Assembly: GCF_028561275.1 (NCBI RefSeq)
Contig: NZ_JAQQTF010000002.1
Span: 652,812 to 716,811, forward strand
Direction: 5' to 3'
Length of the DNA stretch: 64,000 nucleotides
Source: Aureisphaera galaxeae
GTDB taxonomy: Bacteria > Bacteroidota > Bacteroidia > Flavobacteriales > Flavobacteriaceae
How positions within the stretch are numbered: position 1 is the first letter of the stretch; each line of letters opens with the position of its first letter. The position numbers and the translations under genes are program-made. Under the pieces are notes generated by a model that was not told the origin of the DNA, made no database searches, and saw only the letters and a program-made list of their open reading frames with translations. Positions 7,978-16,842 of this stretch are shown here, in pieces.

Positions 7978-8766
7978 ATGAAACGAATTAGTATATGTAT
8001 CATCGCACTCCTTCTTTCCTGCGTTGCTTGGGGCCAAAAAGAATACAAAACCTCATTAAGTGGAGTAAATAGGGTAGTGCTGGAAACCAATACCACGGTA
8101 GACGTGGAGATAGGGTCCTCGGGAGAGCTTATCCTGCGGGATGGTAAAAAAAGGGATAGTGGCTATTCTGATGGGAACGAAAAGGAAGACGAACGTGCTA
8201 AAGGCCTTACGGCATTGTATGCCGGTGGTGTAGATAACACGGGCTTCGGAATGGCTACCGAAAGGGATGGAAGCACATTGCGATTAAAGGACCTTAAGCC
8301 CTTTACACAACGCAGTAGATTTACCCTAATCTTGCCCAAAAACATAGATCTAACCTTAGATTGTGGGAATTTGGGAAGTGCCAATATTGCGAACTTTACG
8401 GCAGAGTTGGAGATCGAAACCAATGTAGGCCATATTAAACTGATGGATGTTACGGGACCGATTACAGCAAACACCAGTACCGGTGCCATCGATGTAACGT
8501 TTACGAGTGTAAATCAGAGCGCTCCCATTTCCATTTCGAGTTCTACGGGAACTATAGACGTAAGCTTACCTACAAACACCAAGGCAGATGTTGAAATGAG
8601 AACCAGTATGGGGACCGTGTACAGCAATTTCGATCTGGTTCCGGAACGTGAGGATGGATTAAAGATCGTAGGGGCCAATCGGAAGATCAAAGGACAACTG
8701 AACGGTGGCGGAGTAGACATTCGTTTAATTTCTTCTGTTGGAAACATCTATTTGAGAAAAAAATAA
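7978..8766 (+). CDS. DUF4097-type beta-helix-like secreted protein (first)
   Basis: A 262-residue protein with a signal peptide ending in CVAWGQ (cleavage after about residue 19). The mature part has repeating short strands rich in T, S, G and V, such as IETNVGHIKLMDVTGPITANTSTGAI, SISSSTGTIDVSLP and MRTSMGTVYSNFDL, matching the DUF4097 repeat that forms a beta-solenoid. It ends with VGNIYLRKK, the same ending as its neighbour. It is encoded 19 bases after the anti-sigma gene; sigma/anti-sigma/DUF4097 operons are common in Bacteroidota. Function unknown; a periplasmic or surface adhesin-like or stress-related role is possible. Confidence 0.82.
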   Translation: MKRISICIIALLLSCVAWGQKEYKTSLSGVNRVVLETNTTVDVEIGSSGELILRDGKKRDSGYSDGNEKEDERAKGLTALYAGGVDNTGFGMATERDGSTLRLKDLKPFTQRSRFTLILPKNIDLTLDCGNLGSANIANFTAELEIETNVGHIKLMDVTGPITANTSTGAIDVTFTSVNQSAPISISSSTGTIDVSLPTNTKADVEMRTSMGTVYSNFDLVPEREDGLKIVGANRKIKGQLNGGGVDIRLISSVGNIYLRKK

Positions 8767-8784
8767 TTTAAAAAACTATCAATC

Positions 8785-9477
8785 ATGAAAAAGGTAATTA
8801 TATGTGCGCTCCTATTGTTGGGTGGGAGCCAGCTGCTCGCTCAACGGGCGGTAGAGTTGACCGAAAGCGTATCCAGCAGCCAAGAGGTATTCCTGCACTT
8901 CAAGTTTGCAGATAATATTAAACTCATACAATGGGATAGGAACGAAGCCAAAGTAGAAGCCTCCGTGCAAATAGACGATGGTGAAGGGAATGAATACTTT
9001 AGTTTAAAAACCAAAGAAATGGGATCCGAATTGAAGGTTTACTCAGACTTTGGGGAGTACTTCGAGCAAAAAAGAAAGAAAGACAATTGGTGCAACCATG
9101 AGACGGAAATCGACTATGTGGTGTACATACCCAGGAATGCCGAAATCGAGGTGAAAAGTATCTCAGGTAGCGTAGAATCTGACAGGTACAATGGTTCTTT
9201 GCGTACCGATTTGGTATCGGGCGATGTCACTATAAAGAATTACAGCGGAGATCTTCGTCTAAAAACAGTAAGTGGCGACTTGGATGTGACTATGAACAAG
9301 GCCAAAATCGATGCACGCACCGTAACAGGAACGATCTATTCTGACTTGGATATAGACATGAAGACGAAAAACGGAAAATCGTATGGCGGTAACAAGGTAC
9401 TCGGTACAGTAAATGGCGGAAGTGAGTTGATCGTACTCAACACAGTTTCAGGAAATATCTATATGCGAAAAGGATAG
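8785..9477 (+). CDS. DUF4097-type beta-helix-like secreted protein (second)
   Basis: A 230-residue paralogue of the preceding protein, with signal MKKVIICALLLLGGSQLLAQ. The solenoid-like repeats are at about residues 125-228 (AEIEVKSISGSVESDRYNGS, LRTDLVSGDVTIKNYSG, LRLKTVSGDLDVTMNKAK, IDARTVTGTIYSDLDIDM), ending TVSGNIYMRKG. The N-terminal half has strand-rich sequence with charged residues. It is last in the four-gene sigma operon and is followed at once by a strong terminator at 9504-9528. The two copies differ enough that recent duplication is unlikely. Function unknown. Confidence 0.82.
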   Translation: MKKVIICALLLLGGSQLLAQRAVELTESVSSSQEVFLHFKFADNIKLIQWDRNEAKVEASVQIDDGEGNEYFSLKTKEMGSELKVYSDFGEYFEQKRKKDNWCNHETEIDYVVYIPRNAEIEVKSISGSVESDRYNGSLRTDLVSGDVTIKNYSGDLRLKTVSGDLDVTMNKAKIDARTVTGTIYSDLDIDMKTKNGKSYGGNKVLGTVNGGSELIVLNTVSGNIYMRKG

Positions 9478-9503
9478 ATTTTCATAATTCCACTAGCGAA
9501 AAG

Positions 9504-9528
9504 GGAGCCGAATGAGGCTCCTTTTTTT
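9504..9528 (+). terminator. Rho-independent terminator after sigma operon
   Basis: GGAGCC (9504-9509) pairs with GGCTCC (9516-9521) around a 6-base loop, followed by seven T. It ends the plus-strand sigma/DUF4097 operon. It may also act on the convergent minus-strand TonB-receptor gene, which stops at 9531, though the A-run on the other side is short. Confidence 0.85.
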
Positions 9529-9530
9529 GT

Positions 9531-12500
9531 TTAGAATTTGTAGTTGATTCCCAATTGCATCTTCCATCGAGAATTTTCACTATCCACGACCCAAGGAGTA
9601 GCATCCGTCACACTGAACTGAAACTGGGGTTCATTGTTTTCTATCCCTCGAAAACGCAACAAACTGAAGTTGGAGTTCACCACATTGGGCACGAAGACCA
9701 AGCGTCCCCAATTTTTATTGATGAGGTTGAATACGTTGAAAACGTCCAAGGAAATTCCTAATGACTGACTTTTCCCAATGGAAAGTTCATAGGCCAGTTT
9801 AGAATCCAATCTGTGGTTCCAAGGTGTTTTAGAAGCATTTCGTTCGGCATAGCCTCCTCGGTTATCATTGAGGTAATCATTATTGCTGATAAAGGCATCC
9901 AAACGTTGCCATTGTTCGGCAGCTGTGCTAACGACATTGCCATTGCCGTCGGTAATATCGATTAGGTTGATTTCGCTTTCGTTCCTTGGAATGTAAATGA
10001 GGTCGTTTCGTGAAGAACCATCACGATTCAAATCTCCCTGGTAAACGAATGAAAAGGGACTTCCCGAGGTTCCGCTGTACAAAAATGAGACGAACAAGTT
10101 GCTTTTATCATTAATCTGAAAGGTATAATCCTGATTGGCAATAATCTTATGCCTAAGATCGAAGTTGGAGTAGGACAATTCGGGGTCGTTGGCATTAATG
10201 ACCTGGTTCCATTCAAAATTTGCTGCTGGAGAATTACGTACTGTACTCGATATGTCCTTGCTTTTTCCGTAGGTGTACCCCAAATAGGTTTCATAGGTTT
10301 TGGTCGATCTGGAAAGGCCTAGGGTTAAATTGTAACGATAGCCCTCTTCAGAATTCGTCAGCAAAAAGACATTGGTGAAATCGGGGTTGATTTTAGCTGC
10401 ATCACCCGTTTCCAGGAAGTATTCCCTATTATCGGCGCCATCGAAACGTCCTATGTTATTTCTTCGGTTAATGGACTTAAAGAAAATACCTTTCAGCACT
10501 TGGGTATAGGTTCCACTTAACGAAATGTTGAATTTCTTCGGCAGGGTAATGTCCAAGGAGAGATTGGTTTTCCATTCGCGCGGTAATTCAAAATCGGTAT
10601 CCACCAAATTGATTTCGGCTATGGGCGAGTTACCCGCTAAGTCCTGTATATTTTCAACAATAGGCGTTGTTTCTGAAGGACGTACATCCACATTAAAATA
10701 TTGCGTTCCCGAAATGTACTCGGCATATGCAAACCACAAATAGGGAAGGCGTCCTGTAAATAGTCCAGAACCACCACTTAGTTTGTAGTTTCGGTCTTCG
10801 TCCAGAAAGTATTTAAATCCGAAGCGCGGATTGATGTGTGGACTTGTCTTTATTTCATTGTTGAAACGACTGAATTCTGGCGTTCGTTGTACTTCTTCGC
10901 TCAACGGAATTTCACCCAACAGAAATTGAGAATCGAACCGGATACCTCCAGTTAGGGTAAGCCGATCATTCACCCGAAAGCGATCCTGAAGGTACAGTGC
11001 TGCTACCAGTACATCGATTTCGGCAGAAGGAGTGTCACTTACAAAGTCGAAAGCGTTGTTGTCCAGTCGATATACCCCACGAATACGCGAAGGGAGATCG
11101 TTTAGGAAATTATCTAAGGAACTGTATTCCCAACGCCCGTTCCAAGCTGAGAGGAATCCGTAGTCCACATCATTGTATTGTGCGAATCCACCTAAAGTAA
11201 GGGTGTGTCGGTCCTTGGTATAGGTAAACTTGTCTGTGAGTTGAAGGGTGTTAAGATCGGTTCCGTAGACCGATGCTTCGCGATACGTACCAGCAAAGAT
11301 CCGATTAGAGGCATCAGAAATCTGAAGGTGTGGGAACACCCGACCATCAAAATCACGGTCTTCGCTAACAATGTTATATCCTATACTTAGTAGGTTGGTA
11401 CTTTTTTCATTGAATTTAGAATTCAATTCTAAAGTCAAACTATTGGCAACGCTATTGTGTCGGAAGCCCTGGTTTCCGAAGTTGAAAATAGATTCGTTCC
11501 ATTCCAGATTATCGGCAAAACTGCTCACAAAATTATTCCGCAAAGTCCATTTGGTCTTTTGGGATGCGTTGTAATCCAATCGGAAGAAAATCTTAGAACT
11601 TCCCGTTTTTATGGAAGCATCATGAAAGGCACCTGGATCGTAATTATAGCGTTCACGCAAGCGATTGGCAATAGCACGTACCATGTCCAAACTGATGTTG
11701 GATCCCGAACTTCCCGGGGCATTAAGTACGGGATTGTTGCTGTTCGCTTGTTCTACATTCAGGTAGTAAAACAGTTTATCTTGCTTCAAAGCACCGCCAA
11801 TTCCGGCACCCACCTGAAAATCGTAAAAGTTTTCTACGTTCTGTTCTATTCCATCAGAAAACTTCCCAACGGTGAGCTGATTGTTGCCAAAGGCATAGAC
11901 TTCGGCTTTGGTGTTGTTGGTCCCCGTTTTGGTCACCACATTGATGTTGGCTCCGGTAAAGTTCCCGATACTCACATCGAAAGGGGTTGTTTTTATGGAA
12001 AGCTGCTTTATGGCTCCAAAACCGATAGGTTGTGTACGGGATAAACTTCCGGGTGTTCCATTGGCGGTAGAGCCAGAGGCACCACTGGAGGGTTCCTGAA
12101 AACCGATCACATCATTGTTGCCAATACCATCAATATTGAGGTTGTTGAAGCGATTGCTAGCTCCTGCAAAGGAATTGAGATTGGCCTCGGGTAAATTTCG
12201 CGTAAGGTCTTGTATGCTTCTATTAATGGTGGGCGTAGCCTTTATGAGGTCGCTTCCTATAAGCTGCTCGTTGGTTTTTCTTAATTGGGAACCGTTTACG
12301 GTAATGAGTACTTCTTCCAATTCACTGGATGCCGACTTCAAAACGATATTTTGATGGGTCACCGCCCCTAAATTGATCTGTACATTTTCGACGACCGCGG
12401 TTTCATACCCTAGAAAACTCACTTCTATCCTGTATGCATTTCCGGGAGGTAAACTATGGACACTATAATAGCCTGAAGGCTGTGATATGGCACCGTAGGC

Positions 12501-12668
12501 GAAGTTGGTTTCGGTATCCGTAACCACCACAGTGGCAATGTCTATAGGTTCGTTGGAGGCATTGGTAATCTTACCTTCCAATTGTCCGGTGGTTTCTTGA
12601 CCGTAGATAAATGTGGTCATTAAAAAACAACACGCGATAAAAAGCTTATGCATTAATTTCCAGTTCAA
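9531..12668 (-). CDS. Oar-type TonB-dependent outer-membrane receptor
   Basis: A 1045-residue receptor. A signal peptide (ends FIYGQ) is followed by a carboxypeptidase-regulatory-like beta-sandwich (about residues 28-112: GQLEGKITNASNEPIDIATVVVTDTETN, SFLGYETAVVENVQINLG), a plug domain (RSIQDLTRNLPEANL, NNLNIDGIGNNDVIGF, VVTKTGTNN) and a 22-strand-type barrel ending in LGINYKF with C-terminal Phe. The GAIKQLSIKTTPFDVSIGNFTGANINVV segment is typical of the Oar subgroup. It lies downstream of arsM (101-base gap) on the same strand; an Oar-like receptor may import or export the arsenic compound, but that is inference. A start six codons later (MHKLF) is also possible. Confidence 0.88.
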   Translation of the reverse strand: MNWKLMHKLFIACCFLMTTFIYGQETTGQLEGKITNASNEPIDIATVVVTDTETNFAYGAISQPSGYYSVHSLPPGNAYRIEVSFLGYETAVVENVQINLGAVTHQNIVLKSASSELEEVLITVNGSQLRKTNEQLIGSDLIKATPTINRSIQDLTRNLPEANLNSFAGASNRFNNLNIDGIGNNDVIGFQEPSSGASGSTANGTPGSLSRTQPIGFGAIKQLSIKTTPFDVSIGNFTGANINVVTKTGTNNTKAEVYAFGNNQLTVGKFSDGIEQNVENFYDFQVGAGIGGALKQDKLFYYLNVEQANSNNPVLNAPGSSGSNISLDMVRAIANRLRERYNYDPGAFHDASIKTGSSKIFFRLDYNASQKTKWTLRNNFVSSFADNLEWNESIFNFGNQGFRHNSVANSLTLELNSKFNEKSTNLLSIGYNIVSEDRDFDGRVFPHLQISDASNRIFAGTYREASVYGTDLNTLQLTDKFTYTKDRHTLTLGGFAQYNDVDYGFLSAWNGRWEYSSLDNFLNDLPSRIRGVYRLDNNAFDFVSDTPSAEIDVLVAALYLQDRFRVNDRLTLTGGIRFDSQFLLGEIPLSEEVQRTPEFSRFNNEIKTSPHINPRFGFKYFLDEDRNYKLSGGSGLFTGRLPYLWFAYAEYISGTQYFNVDVRPSETTPIVENIQDLAGNSPIAEINLVDTDFELPREWKTNLSLDITLPKKFNISLSGTYTQVLKGIFFKSINRRNNIGRFDGADNREYFLETGDAAKINPDFTNVFLLTNSEEGYRYNLTLGLSRSTKTYETYLGYTYGKSKDISSTVRNSPAANFEWNQVINANDPELSYSNFDLRHKIIANQDYTFQINDKSNLFVSFLYSGTSGSPFSFVYQGDLNRDGSSRNDLIYIPRNESEINLIDITDGNGNVVSTAAEQWQRLDAFISNNDYLNDNRGGYAERNASKTPWNHRLDSKLAYELSIGKSQSLGISLDVFNVFNLINKNWGRLVFVPNVVNSNFSLLRFRGIENNEPQFQFSVTDATPWVVDSENSRWKMQLGINYKF

Positions 12669-12769
12669 AATCTTGCGATTCGATTATAGTTGATCGGGGA
12701 ACACTAAACAATATATTCCTGAAAGGAAAACCTATACCTACTTATACGTATTCTGGAGTATGTGTATTC

Positions 12770-13738
12770 TTAGCAACATCCGCCACCATCGTAATGGAAG
12801 GTCGATTCGCTAATGTAGATATCGTCCCTACCCAACCCTGCAAGGTTGGATGCAGTTTTGTCGCAAATAGCAATGGGTTGATTTTTCAATAAAATATGTC
12901 CGTTCTGGTCGTCCAAATATTCTTCCTCACCAAAGTAAATGGCGGCTTTACCGGTAAAGACACAAGGGCCGTCGGCTGGCATGGGGTCTTTAATGGCAGC
13001 TACTTCGATGGATTCTATATAGATCAACTCATCGGTTGGATAGTTCTTGGGGTCCAGAATTCTGTAAGGCTTACGCGCACGGATTTCGATGGTTCCGAAG
13101 CCTACATCGGTCAAGGCCTTAACGTAGTCCTTAATCGGGAGACTTCCGCTTAAACATAAAGCACGAAGACGCTCATCGTTGCGTAAGGTTTCATTCATAG
13201 GTTGCTCACACGTAGGATCGCTCATTACCAAACGGCCATGTGGCTTTAACACGCGGTACATTTCCTCGATGGCCTTTTTAAGATCCTCTTCTTTGAATAT
13301 GTTGAACAGGCAGTTTTGTGCTGCTACGTCTATACTATTGTCTTCTACAGGGAGATTCATGGCATCCCCTTTTTTCAGGTCTACGAATTCACTTTTAAAC
13401 CAATCGTTTTGTGCTTCCGCTTCCTTAAAATTCTTACGGGAAGCTTCCAGCATTTCATCTACCACATCGACACCAATCACACCACCTTTCTGACGGGAAA
13501 AGTATGAGAACTGTAGCAATTCCATTCCACCACCAACGCCCACGTACAATACTTTGGGGTTGTTTGTTAAATCACGCGCATGTACCGTACTTCCGCAACC
13601 ATAGTTCATTTCCTGCATGATCTTGGGGATTTTTAGTCCGGGAAGTTCCCAAATAGGGTTGGTGGTACAACAAAGGCCAACATCTGGGGTTAATGCGGCT
13701 TCTTTGTAAACATCTATCGTAGTCTCTAAGTAACTCAT
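12770..13738 (-). CDS. arsM: Arsenosugar-type arsenite methyltransferase ArsM
   Basis: A 322-residue SAM-dependent methyltransferase. The SAM motif VLYVGVGGGMELLQF is at residues 63-77, with IGVDVVDEMLEASRKNF after it. The arsenic-binding cysteines of the family are suggested by Cys48 (in EMNYGCGST), Cys143 (AAQNCLFNI) and Cys195 (LRALCLSG); further paired cysteines are Cys23-Cys24 (GLCCTTN) and the C-terminal GGGCC. The enzyme methylates arsenite stepwise with SAM in the cytoplasm to give dimethylarsenic for ArsS. The CCTT start and Cys-rich tail separate this arsenosugar type from ordinary detoxification ArsM. It follows the phosphorylase gene with 65 bases between. Confidence 0.9.
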   Translation of the reverse strand: MSYLETTIDVYKEAALTPDVGLCCTTNPIWELPGLKIPKIMQEMNYGCGSTVHARDLTNNPKVLYVGVGGGMELLQFSYFSRQKGGVIGVDVVDEMLEASRKNFKEAEAQNDWFKSEFVDLKKGDAMNLPVEDNSIDVAAQNCLFNIFKEEDLKKAIEEMYRVLKPHGRLVMSDPTCEQPMNETLRNDERLRALCLSGSLPIKDYVKALTDVGFGTIEIRARKPYRILDPKNYPTDELIYIESIEVAAIKDPMPADGPCVFTGKAAIYFGEEEYLDDQNGHILLKNQPIAICDKTASNLAGLGRDDIYISESTFHYDGGGCC

Positions 13739-13803
13739 ATGTATTATTTGGTCTTCAAGAATAAGTGATTTTGTCGGAAGAAACCACTTTTCTTTACGGA
13801 AAT

Positions 13804-14616
13804 TTACAATTGTTTTATTAATTCGGTGAAAATGGCGATCATATCAGGTTCTGCCTTGGCTGCCATGGCAATGATTTCGGGAATGTCCACGGGTTTTAGA
13901 TTATCCGGATCACACTCGTCCGTGAGCACCGAAATGGCGGCAACAGGAAGATCCAAATGATTGGCCACGATGATTTCTGGCACGGTGCTCATACCCACGG
14001 CATCGGCACCAATGATTTTTAAATAGCGGTATTCTGCCCGGGTTTCCAATTGCGGGCCTACAACGCTTGCATACACTCCCTTGTGAAGGGTGATTCCTTG
14101 ATCTTGGGCAATCTGCTCTATGGCGGCGTTCATTTCCGTATTGTAGGGAGCACTCATATCCACAAAGCGTTCTCCCAATTGTTCTACGCCTTTAAAAGCC
14201 AAAGGAGAGCTGCCTTGTAAATTGATATGATCATCGATAAGCATGATTTCCCCTTTTTTGAAGTTGAGGTTAATGGCTCCAGAGGCATTACTTACCAATA
14301 ATTTTTTAATGCCCAATTCGTGCATTACACGGACAGGGAAGGTAACATCGTTCAATGAATAGCCTTCGTATAGGTGAAAACGGCCTTGCATAAGGATGAC
14401 GCGTTTTCCGGATAGGTTACCGTAGATCAATTTTCCCTTGTGAAATTCGACCGTGGCTGTTGGGAAGTTGGGAATATGGTTGTAGCTCACTTCGGCAATG
14501 ATGTCCACTTGTTCTACGATCTGTCCCAATCCGGTGCCTAGGATGATTCCAATTTCGGGCGAATCGAATCCACGGGACACCAAGAATTCTGCCGATTCTT
14601 CTATGTATTTCTTCAT
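13804..14616 (-). CDS. Purine nucleoside phosphorylase, trimeric type
   Basis: A 270-residue NP-I family phosphorylase of the trimeric (PNP/MTAP) type. Motifs visible: GIILGTGLGQ at residues 23-32, MQGRFHLYEGY at 76-86, VSNASGAIN at 108-116, GPQLETRAEYR at 187-197 and VGMSTVPE at 207-214. The base-recognition loop reads LTDECDPD with Asp233 where human PNP has Asn243; Asp at this place favours 6-aminopurines. Within the arsenosugar cluster this suits removal of adenine from the ArsS product (5'-dimethylarsinoyl-deoxyadenosine) by phosphorolysis; general purine salvage remains the alternative. Its start overlaps the stop of the TIGR04282 gene by four bases, so the two are coupled. Confidence 0.88.
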   Translation of the reverse strand: MKKYIEESAEFLVSRGFDSPEIGIILGTGLGQIVEQVDIIAEVSYNHIPNFPTATVEFHKGKLIYGNLSGKRVILMQGRFHLYEGYSLNDVTFPVRVMHELGIKKLLVSNASGAINLNFKKGEIMLIDDHINLQGSSPLAFKGVEQLGERFVDMSAPYNTEMNAAIEQIAQDQGITLHKGVYASVVGPQLETRAEYRYLKIIGADAVGMSTVPEIIVANHLDLPVAAISVLTDECDPDNLKPVDIPEIIAMAAKAEPDMIAIFTELIKQL

Positions 14617-15230
14617 TCTGTTTTCAAATGTGTTAAAAAGGGCTGGAAAGCCTCAATATCTTTAATATCCTCGTAGTAGTCTACGTCGTTCCGTTCGGGA
14701 AGTAGGTAAACGTTCTCATGATCTAAATTAGCTAAAGTATCTTTTAAAACAGCGGAAGTCCCCCATTTTTTATCGAGGAAGAGTTCGGGTTTAAGTCGTT
14801 TCATTCCCAACAGATAATATCCGCCGTCCTCGGCGGGACCCACCACATAATCATGATCATTTAGGGCCGAAAATGCCTTTTCAAGATCGCTTTGCGAAAG
14901 ATCGTAGAGATCGCTTCCGATGATGATAATCCGTTCGAAACCTTCGGCAAAGCCTTGTTCAAAAGCATGCATCATACGCAGACCGAGATCGTCTCCGTAT
15001 TGCTGTTTTTTGTTGTAAACAGCTTCGTCCCAAAGATCGTTTTCCCGAATCTTGACCGAGTAATGCACCTGTTTCTCCACCTTGAGGTGTTGGGTAATGG
15101 AAACGGTATGATGCAAAAGGAATTTATAGATATCCAATGCAGCTTCATCGCCAATGGTGGCTGCCAATCGGGTTTTGCACTTTCCTAATTCGGGATTTCG
15201 GGTAAAAATGAGGAGGAGATCCTTAGTCAT
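14613..15230 (-). CDS. TIGR04282-type arsenosugar biosynthesis transferase (DUF2064)
   Basis: A 205-residue nucleotidyl/glycosyltransferase-like protein with a GT-A fold resembling CofC. Key features: LLLIFTRNPELGKCKTRLAATIGDEAAL (residues 5-32, with the GKxKTRLA signature), ERIIIIGSDLYDLSQSDLEKAF (IGSD with DxxDL), and YVVGPAEDGGYYLLGMKRLKPELF (the GPAxDGGYYLLG signature). It ends with LPERNDVDYYEDI. TIGR04282 members recur beside radical SAM ArsS and TIGR04283 transferases. It likely activates or transfers a glycosyl or glycerol group in arsenosugar formation; substrate unproven. Overlaps the rhodanese gene by 8 bases and the phosphorylase gene by 4. Confidence 0.88.
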   Translation of the reverse strand: MTKDLLLIFTRNPELGKCKTRLAATIGDEAALDIYKFLLHHTVSITQHLKVEKQVHYSVKIRENDLWDEAVYNKKQQYGDDLGLRMMHAFEQGFAEGFERIIIIGSDLYDLSQSDLEKAFSALNDHDYVVGPAEDGGYYLLGMKRLKPELFLDKKWGTSAVLKDTLANLDHENVYLLPERNDVDYYEDIKDIEAFQPFLTHLKTE

Positions 15231-15723
15231 AAACTTTTATTCCTTTCTTCAGCCATTTGCTCCAAGGCTTGGTACAAGTGTGTACGCTGTCGGTTTCTTT
15301 TTCGGATAGATTAAATACGGGATATTCTTTGTTTTTCCATTCAAAAATACCCCCATATAGATTTTTTACCTGCGTAAACCCTGCTTTTTTTAGTTTTTCC
15401 CCAATTTCCTCAGAACGGATCCCCAAAGAACAGTACACCACAATGGGCGTGTCTTTGTCTTTAATATTTTCGGTAATGGTATCGATAGAAAAATGGGTGT
15501 AGCCCACTAACTGGGCATCTTCAATATGACTTACTTCGTATTCTTTGGGTTCCCTGGAATCTAAGACAACCACTTCTCCTTGTGCTTGTTGCATTTTCAG
15601 CTCTTCTACCGAAATATAGGGGATACTGTGGGTGTTGTATTGGTTTAATACTTTATCCAGTTTTTTTTGAGCCGACATTACAGTGGCACAACAAAATAAT
15701 GCTATGAAGAAATAGAACTTCAT
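15223..15723 (-). CDS. Secreted rhodanese-domain protein
   Basis: A 166-residue protein with a signal peptide (MKFYFFIALFCCATVMSAQ) and one rhodanese domain. It shows VVVLDSREPKEYEVSHIEDAQLVGY at residues 51-75 and the catalytic loop VYCSLGIRSEEIG with Cys98. The CSLGIRS loop keeps the thiol and the Arg of active sulfurtransferases. It is exported, unlike most of its cluster neighbours, so it works in the periplasm, possibly on thio- or arsenic-thiol species; the substrate is not shown. It lies between arsS (16-base gap) and the TIGR04282 gene (8-base overlap), clearly inside the arsenosugar operon. Confidence 0.85.
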   Translation of the reverse strand: MKFYFFIALFCCATVMSAQKKLDKVLNQYNTHSIPYISVEELKMQQAQGEVVVLDSREPKEYEVSHIEDAQLVGYTHFSIDTITENIKDKDTPIVVYCSLGIRSEEIGEKLKKAGFTQVKNLYGGIFEWKNKEYPVFNLSEKETDSVHTCTKPWSKWLKKGIKVYD

Positions 15724-15739
15724 CTGGAATACTTCAGAA

Positions 15740-16804
15740 TTACGCTACGGTCCCTTGGCAGCTACTTCCAGCACCAGCGGTACATCCGTAGCAGTGTTGG
15801 GAGATAATGATATTTCTATTGTTCAGGATTTCTTCGTTGTATTCGCTAATGTGTTTCACCTTGCTGGCAACCTGCAATCCCAGCATCTGGTTGAAATCGC
15901 AATCGTATAACCAACCATCCCAACTTACCGAAATGGTATTGGTGCACATTACATTCGCTACTGCCGAAGGATTAAACGCCTCTACCAACGAATACATATA
16001 ATCTTCATAATTGTCACTGGCAATAAGGTAATCCAGAAAACGTGAAATGGGAAGGTTGGTAATGGCAAACAGATTGTGGAACTGAATTCCAAAATCTTCC
16101 ATCAATGCTTTTTTGAAATCCTTCTCCATGCTGGCTTGGTCTCCTGGAAGGAAGGCGCCGCTAGGGTTGTACACCAGATCCAAGCGAAGATCACTATCGG
16201 GCATACCATAACCTACGGCATTTAATTCCTGTAGGGCTTTTATGGAAGCATCGAACACTCCATCTCCACGTTGTTTATCGGTTTTTCCTCGGGTCCAGTG
16301 CGGCATGGAACTTACTACATGCACATTGTGTTTTTTGAAGAATTCTGGAAGATCGTAGTATTTTTTATTGGCCCTAATGATAGTCAGGTTGCTCCTCACA
16401 ATAAAATCCTTGATTCCTGCCTTGCTGGCTTCTTCTACGAACCATCTAAAGTCTGGGTTCATTTCTGGCGCTCCCCCAGTAAGGTCCAGGGTATGGGCAC
16501 CCGTATTGCGAATCACTTCCAAACATTGCTCCATCGTTTCTCGGGTCATGATCTCTTTACGATCGGGACCGGCATCTACATGGCAATGCTCACATACCTG
16601 ATTGCACATGTATCCTACATTGATCTGTAGAATTTCCAGTTTTTTGGGGCGCAATGGAAACTGCTGGGTTTCCTTTATTTTTTCGGCAAAAGTGGGAAGT
16701 TCCCCGTTTTGGAAGATTCCATTGGACAGGATTTCCAATTGCCTATTTGCATTGGCCAATTCGCTCTCCCTTTTGTGCAGGGATTGTGTTTTTATCTTGG
16801 TCAT
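15740..16804 (-). CDS. arsS: Arsenosugar biosynthesis radical SAM enzyme ArsS
   Basis: A 354-residue radical SAM protein. The iron-sulfur motif CNQVCEHCH (Cys67, Cys71, Cys74) sits in LEILQINVGYMCNQVCEHC, and the SAM-binding ALDLTGGAPE-type motif (HTLDLTGGAPEMNP) follows near residue 110. The C-terminus carries a second Cys-rich site, HCYGCTAGAGSSCQG (Cys338, Cys341, Cys349), characteristic of the family; some relatives have selenocysteine there, but here the codons are Cys. The enzyme uses SAM to attach a 5'-deoxyadenosyl group to dimethylarsenic, the committing step to arsenosugars. It works in the cytoplasm. It follows the AhpD-like gene by 38 bases. Confidence 0.93.
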   Translation of the reverse strand: MTKIKTQSLHKRESELANANRQLEILSNGIFQNGELPTFAEKIKETQQFPLRPKKLEILQINVGYMCNQVCEHCHVDAGPDRKEIMTRETMEQCLEVIRNTGAHTLDLTGGAPEMNPDFRWFVEEASKAGIKDFIVRSNLTIIRANKKYYDLPEFFKKHNVHVVSSMPHWTRGKTDKQRGDGVFDASIKALQELNAVGYGMPDSDLRLDLVYNPSGAFLPGDQASMEKDFKKALMEDFGIQFHNLFAITNLPISRFLDYLIASDNYEDYMYSLVEAFNPSAVANVMCTNTISVSWDGWLYDCDFNQMLGLQVASKVKHISEYNEEILNNRNIIISQHCYGCTAGAGSSCQGTVA

Positions 16805-16842
16805 ACGTTGATTTCCTAATGCATACTATTTGTAAGTTAAGA

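Noticed and set aside
11457-12044. 195-codon plus-strand frame inside the TonB receptor gene
   Set aside because: Antisense to a conserved receptor domain; no protein character.
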